Shown here: positions 1 to 8,262 of the stretch, one piece after another | How positions within the stretch are numbered: the first letter of the stretch is position 1 | Layout of the letters: each line of letters begins with the position of its first letter | Assembly: GCA_011525695.1 (NCBI GenBank) | Contig: WYBX01000086.1 | Location: forward strand, 163,852 to 227,851 | From: Verrucomicrobiia bacterium | Lineage (GTDB): Bacteria > Verrucomicrobiota > Verrucomicrobiia > Opitutales > Opitutaceae | Direction of reading: 5' to 3' | DNA length: 64,000 nt | Notes under the pieces: model-generated | What the model was told of the DNA's origin: nothing | Databases searched by the model: none | Seen by the model: only the letters and a program-made list of their open reading frames with translations | Program-made: the position numbers and the translations under genes

Positions 1-1203
1 TCCGACGACGCTGAGGTTTTCCGCGATGGCTTCCTTGAACGGGATCTCCGAGATCACGGCGGAGATATACGGATTCTGCAGGGCCCAAAGGTAGGCTTTC
101 TGGATCAGCGGCATGTCGCCGGGAAGCGTGTGGTTGAGCTTTGCGATCCGCCACTCGGGAACAGGCTTCAACGATTCCGAAATCGGGTTGATCGCCGCCG
201 CCGCCTTCATCGCGATGATGCCCATTCCAGCGCGAGCGGCTTTCTGAATCGCCGGCTCGAGGCTGCCCTGGTTCGCGATGTTGTAGGCGACCATGGCCAT
301 GTCGATGTGACCCAGTTCGGCGGCGCGGGTCAGCGTCCGGTTCTGGTCGGTGTGGCAGGAGAACCCGTTCGCCCGGATTTTTCCCTGCTGCTTGAACTTC
401 GCCGCCAGCTCGACGTGGATCTCGTCCTCGAGTTCCTCCGGCAGCCGGATTCCATGGGGAAAGTGGAGGACATCCACGTGGTCAGTCTTCAAGCGGCGGA
501 GCGAGCCCTCCAGCGCCCGCGTCATCTCATCCTCGAAGATTTTCCTCCATTTCCGCTGAAACCCGTATTCGCGCCGGATGACGTAGGAGAGATAGGCTCC
601 GGGCAGGTCGTTGCCATGACTGGCGAAGAAATGGAAAAGATAGCCCGGCTTCCGCACCTGCCGCTCCTCGATCATCGCCTCGGCCGTTTCCTGAAGCGCG
701 CGCTGCTTGTCCGCCGGCAGCCCCTCGAAAATCTCCTTGGTGAGCCGCTCCATCAGCACGTGATATTCCGCGAGCTTGGTGGCGACAAAGACCCGATCCC
801 GCATTCCGGGCCGGCTGAGCAGCGTACCCCAGCCCTCCTCGCTTCGTCCCCGGTGATAACGGGAGCTGGAATCGAGGTAATTCACGCCGCGTTCGATGGC
901 CTCCATCTGCTCGGCGGCGCGTTCCGGGTTGTTGAGCGGACCGCTTCCGCCGAGCACCATTTCTGAAACCATGAACCCGGTCCGGCCCAGCCGCCGATAG
1001 GCCATGCCCGGCTGCCGGTTCCGCCACTCGTCGGGCTGCTGCTTGGACGGAAACTTCGAGGCCGGGCCCGCCGCGGATTCGGCGCGAGCCAGCGATGGAG
1101 CCGCCACAGCCGTGCCGGCCGTGAGCAAGGTTGCTTTGAGGAAGTCGCGGCGGCTCGACGCGGAGTCGATTGGGCCGGGGGAAGTTTCGGGGGTAGTTCT
1201 CAT
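1..1203 (-). CDS. TAT-exported aldo/keto reductase (C-terminus beyond window)
   Basis: The reverse strand from ATG 1203 reads through the window edge, giving about 400 residues of an incomplete protein. A twin-arginine signal is visible (SRRDFLK, residues 17-23) followed by a hydrophobic Ala/Thr-rich stretch. The mature part has the aldo/keto reductase start YRRLGRTG and the catalytic tetrad region: Asp111 and Tyr116 in YLDSSSRYH, Lys143 in ATKLAEY, and a His in DVLHFPHG. These proteins reduce carbonyls with NAD(P)H, but the substrate cannot be read from sequence. Export by Tat fits a folded, cofactor-bearing periplasmic oxidoreductase. An insertion of about 50 residues after the Lys region (helical, RQVRKPGYLFHFFASHG) is longer than in classical members. 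It is divergent from the psd gene with 157 bp between them. Confidence 0.9.
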   Translation of the reverse strand, partial: MRTTPETSPGPIDSASSRRDFLKATLLTAGTAVAAPSLARAESAAGPASKFPSKQQPDEWRNRQPGMAYRRLGRTGFMVSEMVLGGSGPLNNPERAAEQMEAIERGVNYLDSSSRYHRGRSEEGWGTLLSRPGMRDRVFVATKLAEYHVLMERLTKEIFEGLPADKQRALQETAEAMIEERQVRKPGYLFHFFASHGNDLPGAYLSYVIRREYGFQRKWRKIFEDEMTRALEGSLRRLKTDHVDVLHFPHGIRLPEELEDEIHVELAAKFKQQGKIRANGFSCHTDQNRTLTRAAELGHIDMAMVAYNIANQGSLEPAIQKAARAGMGIIAMKAAAAINPISESLKPVPEWRIAKLNHTLPGDMPLIQKAYLWALQNPYISAVISEIPFKEAIAENLSVVG

Positions 1204-1360
1204 GGGGTGCGAGCGTTGGGGATTCAGCGGTCGGGATAGTCCGGGGGAGAAGGAGGGGGCTGGCAAGCTCCGGAGGTTTTGCGGACGATGCGGTCGTGGG
1301 CGTCGGATCTGCAGAAATGGGCGTTGAGGAACGGGGTGGGCTGCGCTTGATTGGCGTGCC

Positions 1361-2284
1361 ATGGCGGCTGCACCCATCCGTTATTACGATCGATACAAGC
1401 GGCGGATTGAATCCGAGAAGGTCTTCGGCGAAGGCTGGCTGCGCTTCGCGTATGAGAATCCGGCGGGGCGCTTCTTCGTGTGGCTGATCGCGCGCCGGGC
1501 GATTTTTTCGCAGTGGTATGGCCGCAAGATGAACAAGAAGGAGAGTGCGCTCCGGATCCTCCCATTCATCTCGGCCTACGATATCAATGTCGACGAGTTC
1601 GCGAAGTCGGCCTTCGACTATAAGACGTTCAACGAGTTTTTCTACCGGGCATTGAAGCCGGAGGCGCGGCCGATCGCCGCCGGGGAGGACGTGGCGGTGT
1701 TCCCGGCCGACGGGCGGCATCTGGCGTTCGGCGATGTCGCTGCCTCGGCCGGTTTCTACGTGAAAGGCGCGACCTTCACGCTTGCCGAGTTGTTCGCGGA
1801 TGCCGGCTTGGCGGAAAAATTCGCCGGCGGCGCCCTGCTGATTTCGCGGCTCTGCCCCGTCGATTACCACCGGTTTCATTTCCCGGTTGCCGGGATTCCA
1901 GGGGAGTCACGAAGAATTGACGGCTGGCTGTATTCGGTGAGCCCGGTCGCGCTCCGCCATAACCTGCGTTATCTCGTCGCGAACAAGCGGGAGGTCACCC
2001 TGATTGAATCGCCGCAGTTTGGGACGGTCGCGATGGTGGAGGTGGGGGCAACGAATGTGGGCAGCATCCAGCAGAGCTTTGTCCCGGGCCGGCCGGTGGA
2101 AAAAGGGGCGGAGAAGGGGTTGTTTGCCTTCGGCGGATCCTGCGTCGTGACGGTCTTCCAGCGCGGCCGAATTCGGTTCGATGAAGACATCGTCGAACAG
2201 GCTACCCAGCACGTCGAAGTTTACGCCAGGATGGGGGATCGGCTGGGAACCTCGCATCCGGCAAGCGGCGGGAGGCCGCATTGA
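1361..2284 (+). CDS. psd: Phosphatidylserine decarboxylase proenzyme
   Basis: This 307-residue protein decarboxylates phosphatidylserine to phosphatidylethanolamine at the inner membrane. Family landmarks are present: FPADGR with Asp117, the DYHRFH block with His170 and His173, and near the C-terminus FGGSCV, where Gly259-Ser260 would be the self-cleavage site that makes the pyruvoyl group. The GGS form (not LGST) marks the type II proenzyme branch. The N-terminal segment RYYDRYKRRIESEKVFGE is typical of that branch. ATG 1361 is the first Met of the conserved start. The gene is followed within 51 bp by tRNA-Val on the opposite strand. Confidence 0.95.
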   Translation: MAAAPIRYYDRYKRRIESEKVFGEGWLRFAYENPAGRFFVWLIARRAIFSQWYGRKMNKKESALRILPFISAYDINVDEFAKSAFDYKTFNEFFYRALKPEARPIAAGEDVAVFPADGRHLAFGDVAASAGFYVKGATFTLAELFADAGLAEKFAGGALLISRLCPVDYHRFHFPVAGIPGESRRIDGWLYSVSPVALRHNLRYLVANKREVTLIESPQFGTVAMVEVGATNVGSIQQSFVPGRPVEKGAEKGLFAFGGSCVVTVFQRGRIRFDEDIVEQATQHVEVYARMGDRLGTSHPASGGRPH

Positions 2285-2334
2285 CGTTGAACCGGTGCCA
2301 TCCGTAGCCGCGACCGGCCAGGTTGCGCGAAGGC

Positions 2335-2411
2335 TGGTGGACGCTCCCGGACTCGAACCGGGGACCCCTAGTGTGTGATACTAGTGCTCTAACCAACTGA
2401 GCTAAGCGTCC
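2335..2411 (-). tRNA. tRNA-Val (anticodon CAC)
   Basis: The reverse strand folds as a full cloverleaf: acceptor GGACGCT pairing with AGCGTCC, a D arm containing GCTCAGTTGGTTAGAGC, anticodon stem CTAGT/ACTAG around the loop ATCACAC (anticodon CAC after U33, decoding GUG), and T arm CCCGG-TTCGAGT-CCGGG. The discriminator is A and the 3' CCA is encoded in the DNA (bases 2335-2337). Confidence 0.97.
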
Positions 2412-2491
2412 AGCGAAGGGGCCGCAAAGTGAGGCGCGAGACGGAGCGAATCAACCCAAATTCCGCGATCAACACGACGTCGCCCGCCCGC

Positions 2492-3901
2492 TCACGGGCC
2501 GGTCAATGGCTTACCGGCAATGGTGACTCCCTCCAGCCGGAACTCCCGCACGTGCTCGATCTTGGACGCCTTGACGGCCTGGTCGACCGTGACGTCCCGC
2601 ACGGTCACGTTCTCAATCGGAGCCGCGCCCGTGCCGACGGCAAAGATCGCCGTGCCATCGACCTGCGCGCACGTGAGATCGCTGATGCGGAAGTCGCGGA
2701 AAACCGGCGGAAAATTTCCGCCGCGATAGCCATGGTAGGCCGTCGTGAACTCGAGCAGGTTCCGGGTCGCCTTCCGCACCTGGATGTTGCGCACCCGCAC
2801 GTGGCTGACCTCGCCGCCGCGATCGAGGTTCGACTTGAAGCACAGCGCCGCCATCACCTCGCCGACCTCGCAGTCTTCCAGGAACACATTGCGCACGCCG
2901 CCGGACATCTCGCTGCCGATGCAGAGCCCGTTGGCCTTTGAATCCATCACGCAGCGCCGCACGACGATGTTCTCCGTCGGCACGCCCGCCTGCCAGGCGT
3001 CCTGATCGCGGCCGGACTTGATCGCGACGGAGTCGTCGCCCGTCCGGAACGTGCAGTCCTCGATCAGCACGTTGATGGACGATTCGGGATCCACGCCGTC
3101 GTTGTTCGGATTGCGGCTGTCGACCGTCACGCCCCGGACGATCACGTCGCGGCAGAACACGGGATGGATGACCCAGAACGGCGCGTCGAGGATGGTCACG
3201 CCCTCCACGAGGACGCGGTTGCAGGCGAAGAACTGGATCAGGCCGGGCCGCAACCAATGTCCTGCGCCGAAGACCCGTTCGGGCAGCGGCACGCCGGCTG
3301 CGCCCATTTCGCGGATCCGCAGCTGATCCGGGCCCTGTTGCGGCTTCCACTGCGCAAAGGTCCTTCCGGAATTTCCATCGATCGTGCCGGTGCCGGTGAT
3401 GGCCACATTGCTGACATTCCGCGCATAGATGAACGGCGAGTAGTTGAAGCACTCGGTGCCTTCCCAGCGGGTCAGCACGACCGGCAGGAAATCCTCGGGT
3501 CGGGCGCTGAACCGCAGCGTGCTGCCCTGTTCCAGATGCAGTTCGACATGGCTTTGCAGATGCAGCGGCCCATTCGAGAGCAGCACGCCCGCCGGTAGCA
3601 GCACCCGGCCACCGCCGGCGACATGGCAGGCGCGGATGGCCGCCAGGATCGCGGGTCGATCATCGATGGCGTCATCAGGTTTCGCACCATGCGCGCGCAC
3701 ATCGAAGACCCGATTGGGAAATTCCGTCCGCTCGATCGAACGGACGATCCGCTCGGCCTCACTCCAATCGTCTTCGGCGGCGGCAGTGACGGCGATGGGG
3801 GCGAGGAGAAGAGAGAGGACAGCCAGCGCGTACGGGCGCAGTCTTGCTGCGCCCTGCCTGGGATTCCAAGTGCCGGTCAATCGGGTGTAGATGGAGCGCA
3901 T
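2492..3901 (-). CDS. Exported glycoside hydrolase family 28 (polygalacturonase-like)
   Basis: The start ATG 3901 gives 469 residues with a signal peptide (hydrophobic core LAVLSLLLAPIAV). The body begins with VFDVRAHGAKPDDAIDD, the usual N-terminal coil of pectate-lyase-fold pectinases. The right-handed beta-helix follows, with GH28 active-site blocks: NNDG (266-269, in place of NTDG), GDDSVAIKSG (Asp289 and Asp290), and GSEMSGG (329-335) in place of the G-x-G-H-G motif. Members cleave galacturonan or related uronic or rhamnose linkages, and exact specificity is not readable. A palindromic repeat (3834-3854) lies inside the signal-peptide coding region and encodes part of its n-region. No Met follows it before the mature protein, so the repeat must be translated. 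Confidence 0.9.
   Translation of the reverse strand: MRSIYTRLTGTWNPRQGAARLRPYALAVLSLLLAPIAVTAAAEDDWSEAERIVRSIERTEFPNRVFDVRAHGAKPDDAIDDRPAILAAIRACHVAGGGRVLLPAGVLLSNGPLHLQSHVELHLEQGSTLRFSARPEDFLPVVLTRWEGTECFNYSPFIYARNVSNVAITGTGTIDGNSGRTFAQWKPQQGPDQLRIREMGAAGVPLPERVFGAGHWLRPGLIQFFACNRVLVEGVTILDAPFWVIHPVFCRDVIVRGVTVDSRNPNNDGVDPESSINVLIEDCTFRTGDDSVAIKSGRDQDAWQAGVPTENIVVRRCVMDSKANGLCIGSEMSGGVRNVFLEDCEVGEVMAALCFKSNLDRGGEVSHVRVRNIQVRKATRNLLEFTTAYHGYRGGNFPPVFRDFRISDLTCAQVDGTAIFAVGTGAAPIENVTVRDVTVDQAVKASKIEHVREFRLEGVTIAGKPLTGP
3834..3854. repeat. Palindromic repeat, family A copy 1 (inside GH28 gene)
   Basis: Perfect 8-bp arms GGGCGCAG and CTGCGCCC enclose TCTTG. An exact inverted copy lies at 4060-4080. 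This copy is translated as part of the GH28 signal-peptide n-region. Confidence 0.8.
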
Positions 3902-4059
3902 GATGGTGGTTGGTTGGGCTGGGTAGATCTGGCGGAAAGTCTGGCCGCAGGGGGCAGTCTTGCCCATTCGACCCGTTGAAAACCCTGGGCCTGCCGAAGG
4001 CTCAGAGTCGGGGGCGGAGCCGAAGGACTGTGCCTGCCTGCACAATTGAGTTGTCTTGC

Positions 4060-4080
4060 GGGCGCAGCAAGACTGCGCCC
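4060..4080. repeat. Palindromic repeat, family A copy 2
   Basis: Same 8-bp arms as the copy at 3834-3854, with loop CAAGA, so it is in opposite orientation. It lies in the 216-bp gap between the phosphatase 3' end (4118) and the GH28 start (3901), where a REP-like element or transcript-end hairpin is expected. Confidence 0.8.
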
Positions 4081-4117
4081 CTACGAGTCCGGCGTTGCGG
4101 ACAGTGGCTGTGGTTTA

Positions 4118-6013
4118 TCAGAGAACGATTTCCAGCGTTGCGGCATCCTTGGTCGGCCGGGAGCGGATTCCCTTGAGTTCCCGGCGCTGCGCGCCTTCGC
4201 CGATCCGGAGAGTATACGTGCCGTCGTGGAAGACCTTTGGACTGAATTCCCGGCCATTGATCCGAAGGGTATAGACGACGTCGCCGCCGGCTTCATCCAC
4301 GACCTGGATCACGGGATCCTCGAGGTTGCATTGCACCCGGGGGAGCCACGCGGCGGCTGCCCGGCCGTAATTATCCTCCTGGGAAATCGTGATCGGCCAG
4401 CCGGCATATTGCCTCGCGTCGGGCTGTGTCGCATCGACCCCCCGGGGCCAGCATTCGATCGTGATCTTCCGCGTGGCCTTGTCGAAGCGAACGAGCCCGT
4501 AGCCGGATGCGCTGGCGGCCAGATCGTTCGCCGGCGCCGGGAAGGTCCTGGGATTGGCATAGGCAAACATCGTGAGCTTGTTGCCAAAGCCCTCGGTATA
4601 GTCGCCAAGGTGGGGGAGCGGGCCCTTGATGGGATTTACGGCCGGTCCCAGCGGTTGCCACTCGCGGGGATAGAAGTTCACGATCGAGGGAACGCAGAAT
4701 GCGAAGCCCGCGTCGCGCCAGTCCTCGAGCCCGTACTGCACGACTGCGGCGAGATGCTGGTCGCCGCTGATGTGCAGTGCGAAACAGCGGCGCATCAGAT
4801 CCACGGCGCGATTGCGGCCCGACTGTGGCCAGCCGTTGGAATCGAGATCGGCCAGGACGCGGTCGCCGCGCGAGATGTTGGTGGCATAGCTGAAAATCGT
4901 CTGGGACAACACGGACTTGAACTCTGCGCCGGTCCAGTCCTGGCCCCATTGCTCGAGAAACTGCTCCTGTCGTTCGCCGAGCAGCTGGGCTCCGCGGACG
5001 TCGAGTTCCTTGGGGTCATAATCGGCAACGGCAAGGTGATCGGCCCTCGGGCCGAGCTTGCGCTCCACAATCCGCACCAGCACGGGCGGGGACTTGAACT
5101 TGCGGTCCTCGACGATGGCGAAGCTGACGCCGCCCCATTCCAGGGCCGTGAAGTAAACGCCGATCCCGCGCTGGATCGGGCGGGGATCGACGGGATCCGG
5201 CAGATGCCAGCTCTGGGCACGTTCGACCGCCTTCACATATTCAACGGGCATGAAGTAGCCGCCATCGTTGCCCGCCGGACTGCTGGAGACCTTGCCCTCG
5301 GCACCCCAGATGTTGCCATGCCCGACATCGTGATCATCGGGGATGCTGATCATCGGTCGGTCGCGGATGATCTCGCCGAACTGGCGACCGAAGAGCAGCC
5401 AGGCGCCGAGATGATCCTCGTGATCGTAGGACTGGTCGCCGGAAAAGAACAGCAGGTCGGGATCCTGGGCCTTCAGGTTCGCGATCATCTCCGGCTTCAG
5501 CCGGCGATCCTTGTTGGAATTGCCGGTGAACGCCGCGACCACGATCTCGCGGCGGCCAATGGGATTTGCCCGGATGAGCCCCTCGTAGGTGGCGACACCA
5601 TCCAGCGCCACGACCCGGTAACGCACCGCGCGGGTTTCATCCCAGGGCGTGACTCGAAAATGCGCGGTCCAGGTCAGATCCTCCCGGTAGTTCTTGTACG
5701 GATCCTCCGTGACATTGGTCCGGGCCAGCGTCCTCCAGGACGAGCCCTCCTGGACTTGGAGGCTCGCCGCCCGGGTCTCGCCCGGCTTCAGCGGATACAA
5801 CTGGGCGGTCAGCTTGAGCACGCCCCGGTTCACCGTGTAGTAGGCAAAGCAAATGGCATCCTTCCGTGCGACGTCGGGGATCTCGGGTCGATCACCCCGC
5901 GGTTGCCCGGCTTGCCTTGGAGCCGGGGCGGAAAAGGTTGTTGCCGTTGCCGCGGAAAGGAGGATCGCGGCGGTCAGGATCAATCGCGGGAGCAAGAGTG
6001 TAGGTCTGTTCAT
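4118..6013 (-). CDS. Exported PhoD-like metallophosphatase
   Basis: From ATG 6013 the protein has 631 residues with a signal peptide (LILTAAILLSAATATTFSA). A fibronectin-like N-terminal part is followed by a metallophosphatase domain of the PhoD type. Metal-binding blocks are visible: FFSGDQSYDHED, SIPDDHDVGHGNIWG, and near the end of the domain ALHISGDQH. PhoD-family enzymes hydrolyse phosphomonoesters or diesters outside the cytoplasm using metal ions. The C-terminal ~150 residues form a further beta-rich region. The neighbouring upstream gene encodes a phytase on the same strand, supporting a phosphate-scavenging role, although the 284-bp gap with hairpins suggests separate transcripts. 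Confidence 0.85.
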   Translation of the reverse strand: MNRPTLLLPRLILTAAILLSAATATTFSAPAPRQAGQPRGDRPEIPDVARKDAICFAYYTVNRGVLKLTAQLYPLKPGETRAASLQVQEGSSWRTLARTNVTEDPYKNYREDLTWTAHFRVTPWDETRAVRYRVVALDGVATYEGLIRANPIGRREIVVAAFTGNSNKDRRLKPEMIANLKAQDPDLLFFSGDQSYDHEDHLGAWLLFGRQFGEIIRDRPMISIPDDHDVGHGNIWGAEGKVSSSPAGNDGGYFMPVEYVKAVERAQSWHLPDPVDPRPIQRGIGVYFTALEWGGVSFAIVEDRKFKSPPVLVRIVERKLGPRADHLAVADYDPKELDVRGAQLLGERQEQFLEQWGQDWTGAEFKSVLSQTIFSYATNISRGDRVLADLDSNGWPQSGRNRAVDLMRRCFALHISGDQHLAAVVQYGLEDWRDAGFAFCVPSIVNFYPREWQPLGPAVNPIKGPLPHLGDYTEGFGNKLTMFAYANPRTFPAPANDLAASASGYGLVRFDKATRKITIECWPRGVDATQPDARQYAGWPITISQEDNYGRAAAAWLPRVQCNLEDPVIQVVDEAGGDVVYTLRINGREFSPKVFHDGTYTLRIGEGAQRRELKGIRSRPTKDAATLEIVL

Positions 6014-6155
6014 GAAATCTGCGGGTTGGAAGAATGGTGGGCCTATATCGATCTGATTTTGGCTCATTCGCGACGATTTTCATGCATCGCCGGTTGAACC
6101 CGTGGAACCCTCCGCACGGTCGTCATGAACCCGTCCCGCAACCGCCGGGGAGAGC

Positions 6156-6197
6156 CGAGCCAGCGTTCTGTGTCGATCGGCACAAAACGCTGGCTCG
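6156..6197. repeat. 42-bp near-perfect palindrome
   Basis: The arms begin CGAGCCAGCGTT and end AACGCTGGCTCG. The whole 42 bp pairs with itself except one C/A mismatch and one G-T wobble. It lies between the phytase and PhoD-like genes and could be a REP-like element or a transcription end. Confidence 0.7.
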
Positions 6198-6248
6198 AGC
6201 ATTTTCATCACGAATGACGCTGCTGCCAGCGTGCATCGGTTCGGGGTA

Positions 6249-6271
6249 GGTCAGGTCTATCTGACCTGACC
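6249..6271. repeat. Palindromic repeat, family B copy 1
   Basis: Nine-bp arms GGTCAGGTC and GACCTGACC enclose TATCT. The element and its flank (GGGTAGG before it) match the copy at 60770-60793. It lies just past the phytase stop codon and may also end transcription. Confidence 0.75.
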
Positions 6272-6296
6272 AATCGTTGAGGGAGCGGCTGGAGAC

Positions 6297-7544
6297 TCAG
6301 GGAACGGCGGCGGCGCGGATCCCCACCCGGCGCGGATCCCACATCGTGTCGATCTTCAGCTCGAGGGGCTTCGCGATCCGTTCCCAGGGCACGAGCTTGA
6401 AGTTCTGGGTGGCACCGGGATTGCGGCCATCCTGCACGAGAAAGAGCCCCTGGGGAAAATCACCCGCCCGGCCGACTGGGAAATTGGATACGTCGATCCC
6501 GTCGGTGCTCGAGGTGCCGTCAACCTCGCCATCGACCACGGCGAATTTTCCGAGGAACTCGTTGGGTCCGCCGCCGGCCGGAGGTTGGCGGCGGAAGACC
6601 GCGTAATTGTTCGATCCCTGGTTGGAGATGATCAGGTAACCGTCGTTCTTCCCGGCATAATAGATGGTGATGCCCTCGGTGTCGGACTGCAGGACGTCCG
6701 TTCCGACAGTGACTCCCTTCGTGCTGCCACCCGGCTCGGCATCGAACCGGTGGACCATGTGCCGCTCCTCATCACTCGCATAGACGTAGCCGAGCCCGTC
6801 ATCGGCGCCGACACTTTCCGTCGTGCCGGTGGCAAACGGAATGGTGCGGACCATCCGGGCCGTCACCCGGCCGGGTTCATCAGTCGACTCGATCAGTTCC
6901 GACTGCACGAGCTTTCCCCCACCATTCTGGAAGACGTAGAACTTGTTCGTGACGGGACTGACGTACATCGACGTGCCGCCAGGGCCGGCCTGCACGCCGG
7001 TGGAAACCTCCACGTTCTCGAGCGCACCGGCCGGATTCGAATACGGGTTGACCTTCCAGACGCCCAGTGTGCCCGGCGCTTCCTCGGCCGTCCCCCGCTT
7101 CTTGAAGGCGCAGACCAGGGCAACCGTCGTGTGGGACTGGCCTGTGCTGTACCTGCCTGAGAGGGGAAAGTTGTAGCGAAGGTCCACATTGCCCGTCGGC
7201 ACCGGCAGCCGGTGGATTCTCACGCCATCCGTGATCCGGTAAACCTCCAGTGCGGCCTTCTTGTCCGTTCCAATCACCGTGCTCTGGGTGACATCCGTCG
7301 GGTGAATCCAAAGGGCGGGATCATCGGCGGCATCCCGCGTGCTTTCCACCGGCGTGGTTTCCTTGCTGGCAGTCACGTTGACGAGGCGTTCCGCGGCAAC
7401 GCCGGGCAGCGCGCATCCACAGACGCTCGCAAGAAGGGCTGCGGGAACCCGGATTAGCAGTGCCGAGCGCAGTCCCCGGGGGGGTGTCCGGCATGCAACG
7501 AAGGCGGTCTCGAGTAACGGTCGATTGGAATTGGGGGACGACAT
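6297..7544 (-). CDS. Exported beta-propeller phytase (3-phytase)
   Basis: This is a 415-residue protein with an export signal (LLIRVPAALLASVCGCALPG; the Cys-containing end makes lipidation possible). Motifs of the Bacillus-type beta-propeller phytases are clear: DAADDPALWIHP (residues 71-82), which carries calcium-binding acids, QSDTEGITIYY, and TDGIDV followed by PQGLFLVQDG. These enzymes release phosphate from phytate in a calcium-dependent way outside the cytoplasm. The size is typical of the family. A PhoD-like phosphatase lies downstream on the same strand. Confidence 0.9.
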   Translation of the reverse strand: MSSPNSNRPLLETAFVACRTPPRGLRSALLIRVPAALLASVCGCALPGVAAERLVNVTASKETTPVESTRDAADDPALWIHPTDVTQSTVIGTDKKAALEVYRITDGVRIHRLPVPTGNVDLRYNFPLSGRYSTGQSHTTVALVCAFKKRGTAEEAPGTLGVWKVNPYSNPAGALENVEVSTGVQAGPGGTSMYVSPVTNKFYVFQNGGGKLVQSELIESTDEPGRVTARMVRTIPFATGTTESVGADDGLGYVYASDEERHMVHRFDAEPGGSTKGVTVGTDVLQSDTEGITIYYAGKNDGYLIISNQGSNNYAVFRRQPPAGGGPNEFLGKFAVVDGEVDGTSSTDGIDVSNFPVGRAGDFPQGLFLVQDGRNPGATQNFKLVPWERIAKPLELKIDTMWDPRRVGIRAAAVP

Positions 7545-8262
7545 GCGCCAATGGAAGAATTCCGCCGGTCCAAGGTCAACAGGGAGCGGCGCGCTCCAAA
7601 ATCCTCTTGAAACCTGAGGGGGCGGGGAACGCTGATTACCAAACCAAACTTCGCTGATTCATGCTGAGTACGCCAGCCGGCAGAACGAATTCGCAGGGCT
7701 GACGAATCCAGTGAAATCAGTGGCGAGCCTCGCTCAGTCTGGGCGGCAGGAGGCCACCGATGTCACTGATGGGCACAGATGGTTCAGCACAGGACCCTGC
7801 CCTCGCAATCGATTCCCTGCTGATAACGATTGGAGTCGCGAGGTGGGGCTCGATCTCCGAGCGGGCTTGGGTTCCGGCGTCATCCGCGAACTGGACGCGA
7901 AGGAGGCTCGGCTCCCGCTGACTGGTAGGAAACTCGAGTTTCATACCGGCGGGCGGAGGGGGAGGGGTTCAAGTGAAATGGTGGTCGGTGAATCGGTCGA
8001 CGGTGAAGAGACGCCAATCACCATCACCATTTCACCGCCTAGTCCAGTAGCGCCGCGTCTCCGACCGGCGCCGGACATTCGATTCTCCGGGCTCAATGTT
8101 TCGCCTCGAACCGTTGGCACGAAAAGCACGAGACCCTCCTCGGAGGTTATCTGGTTACCGTAGGGGACCAGAACAAGCGAGTTGGCGGAGCGCGGACTAC
8201 ACCTTTGGTTCAATGCGGTCGATGCCACATAATCCCCTGACGGCACCAGCAACACGCCCATT
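7545..8262. other. 718-bp intergenic region
   Basis: This separates the phytase start from the TonB receptor start. Open frames of 60-150 codons exist on both strands, but none has a recognisable protein character, a convincing start or a good ribosome-binding site. It should hold the promoters of both divergent transcripts. I cannot identify a gene or RNA in it. Confidence 0.4.

Noticed and set aside
4046..6097. 683-codon plus-strand open frame
   Set aside because: It lies antisense to the PhoD-like gene and reads as a shadow (Asp/Gly/Ile-rich, no domain); the minus-strand protein has clear metal motifs.
7987..8035. GGTGAATCGGTCGACGGTGA phrase, also partly at 36045, as a repeat
   Set aside because: Match is only about a dozen bases with low-complexity wording; not enough to call an element.
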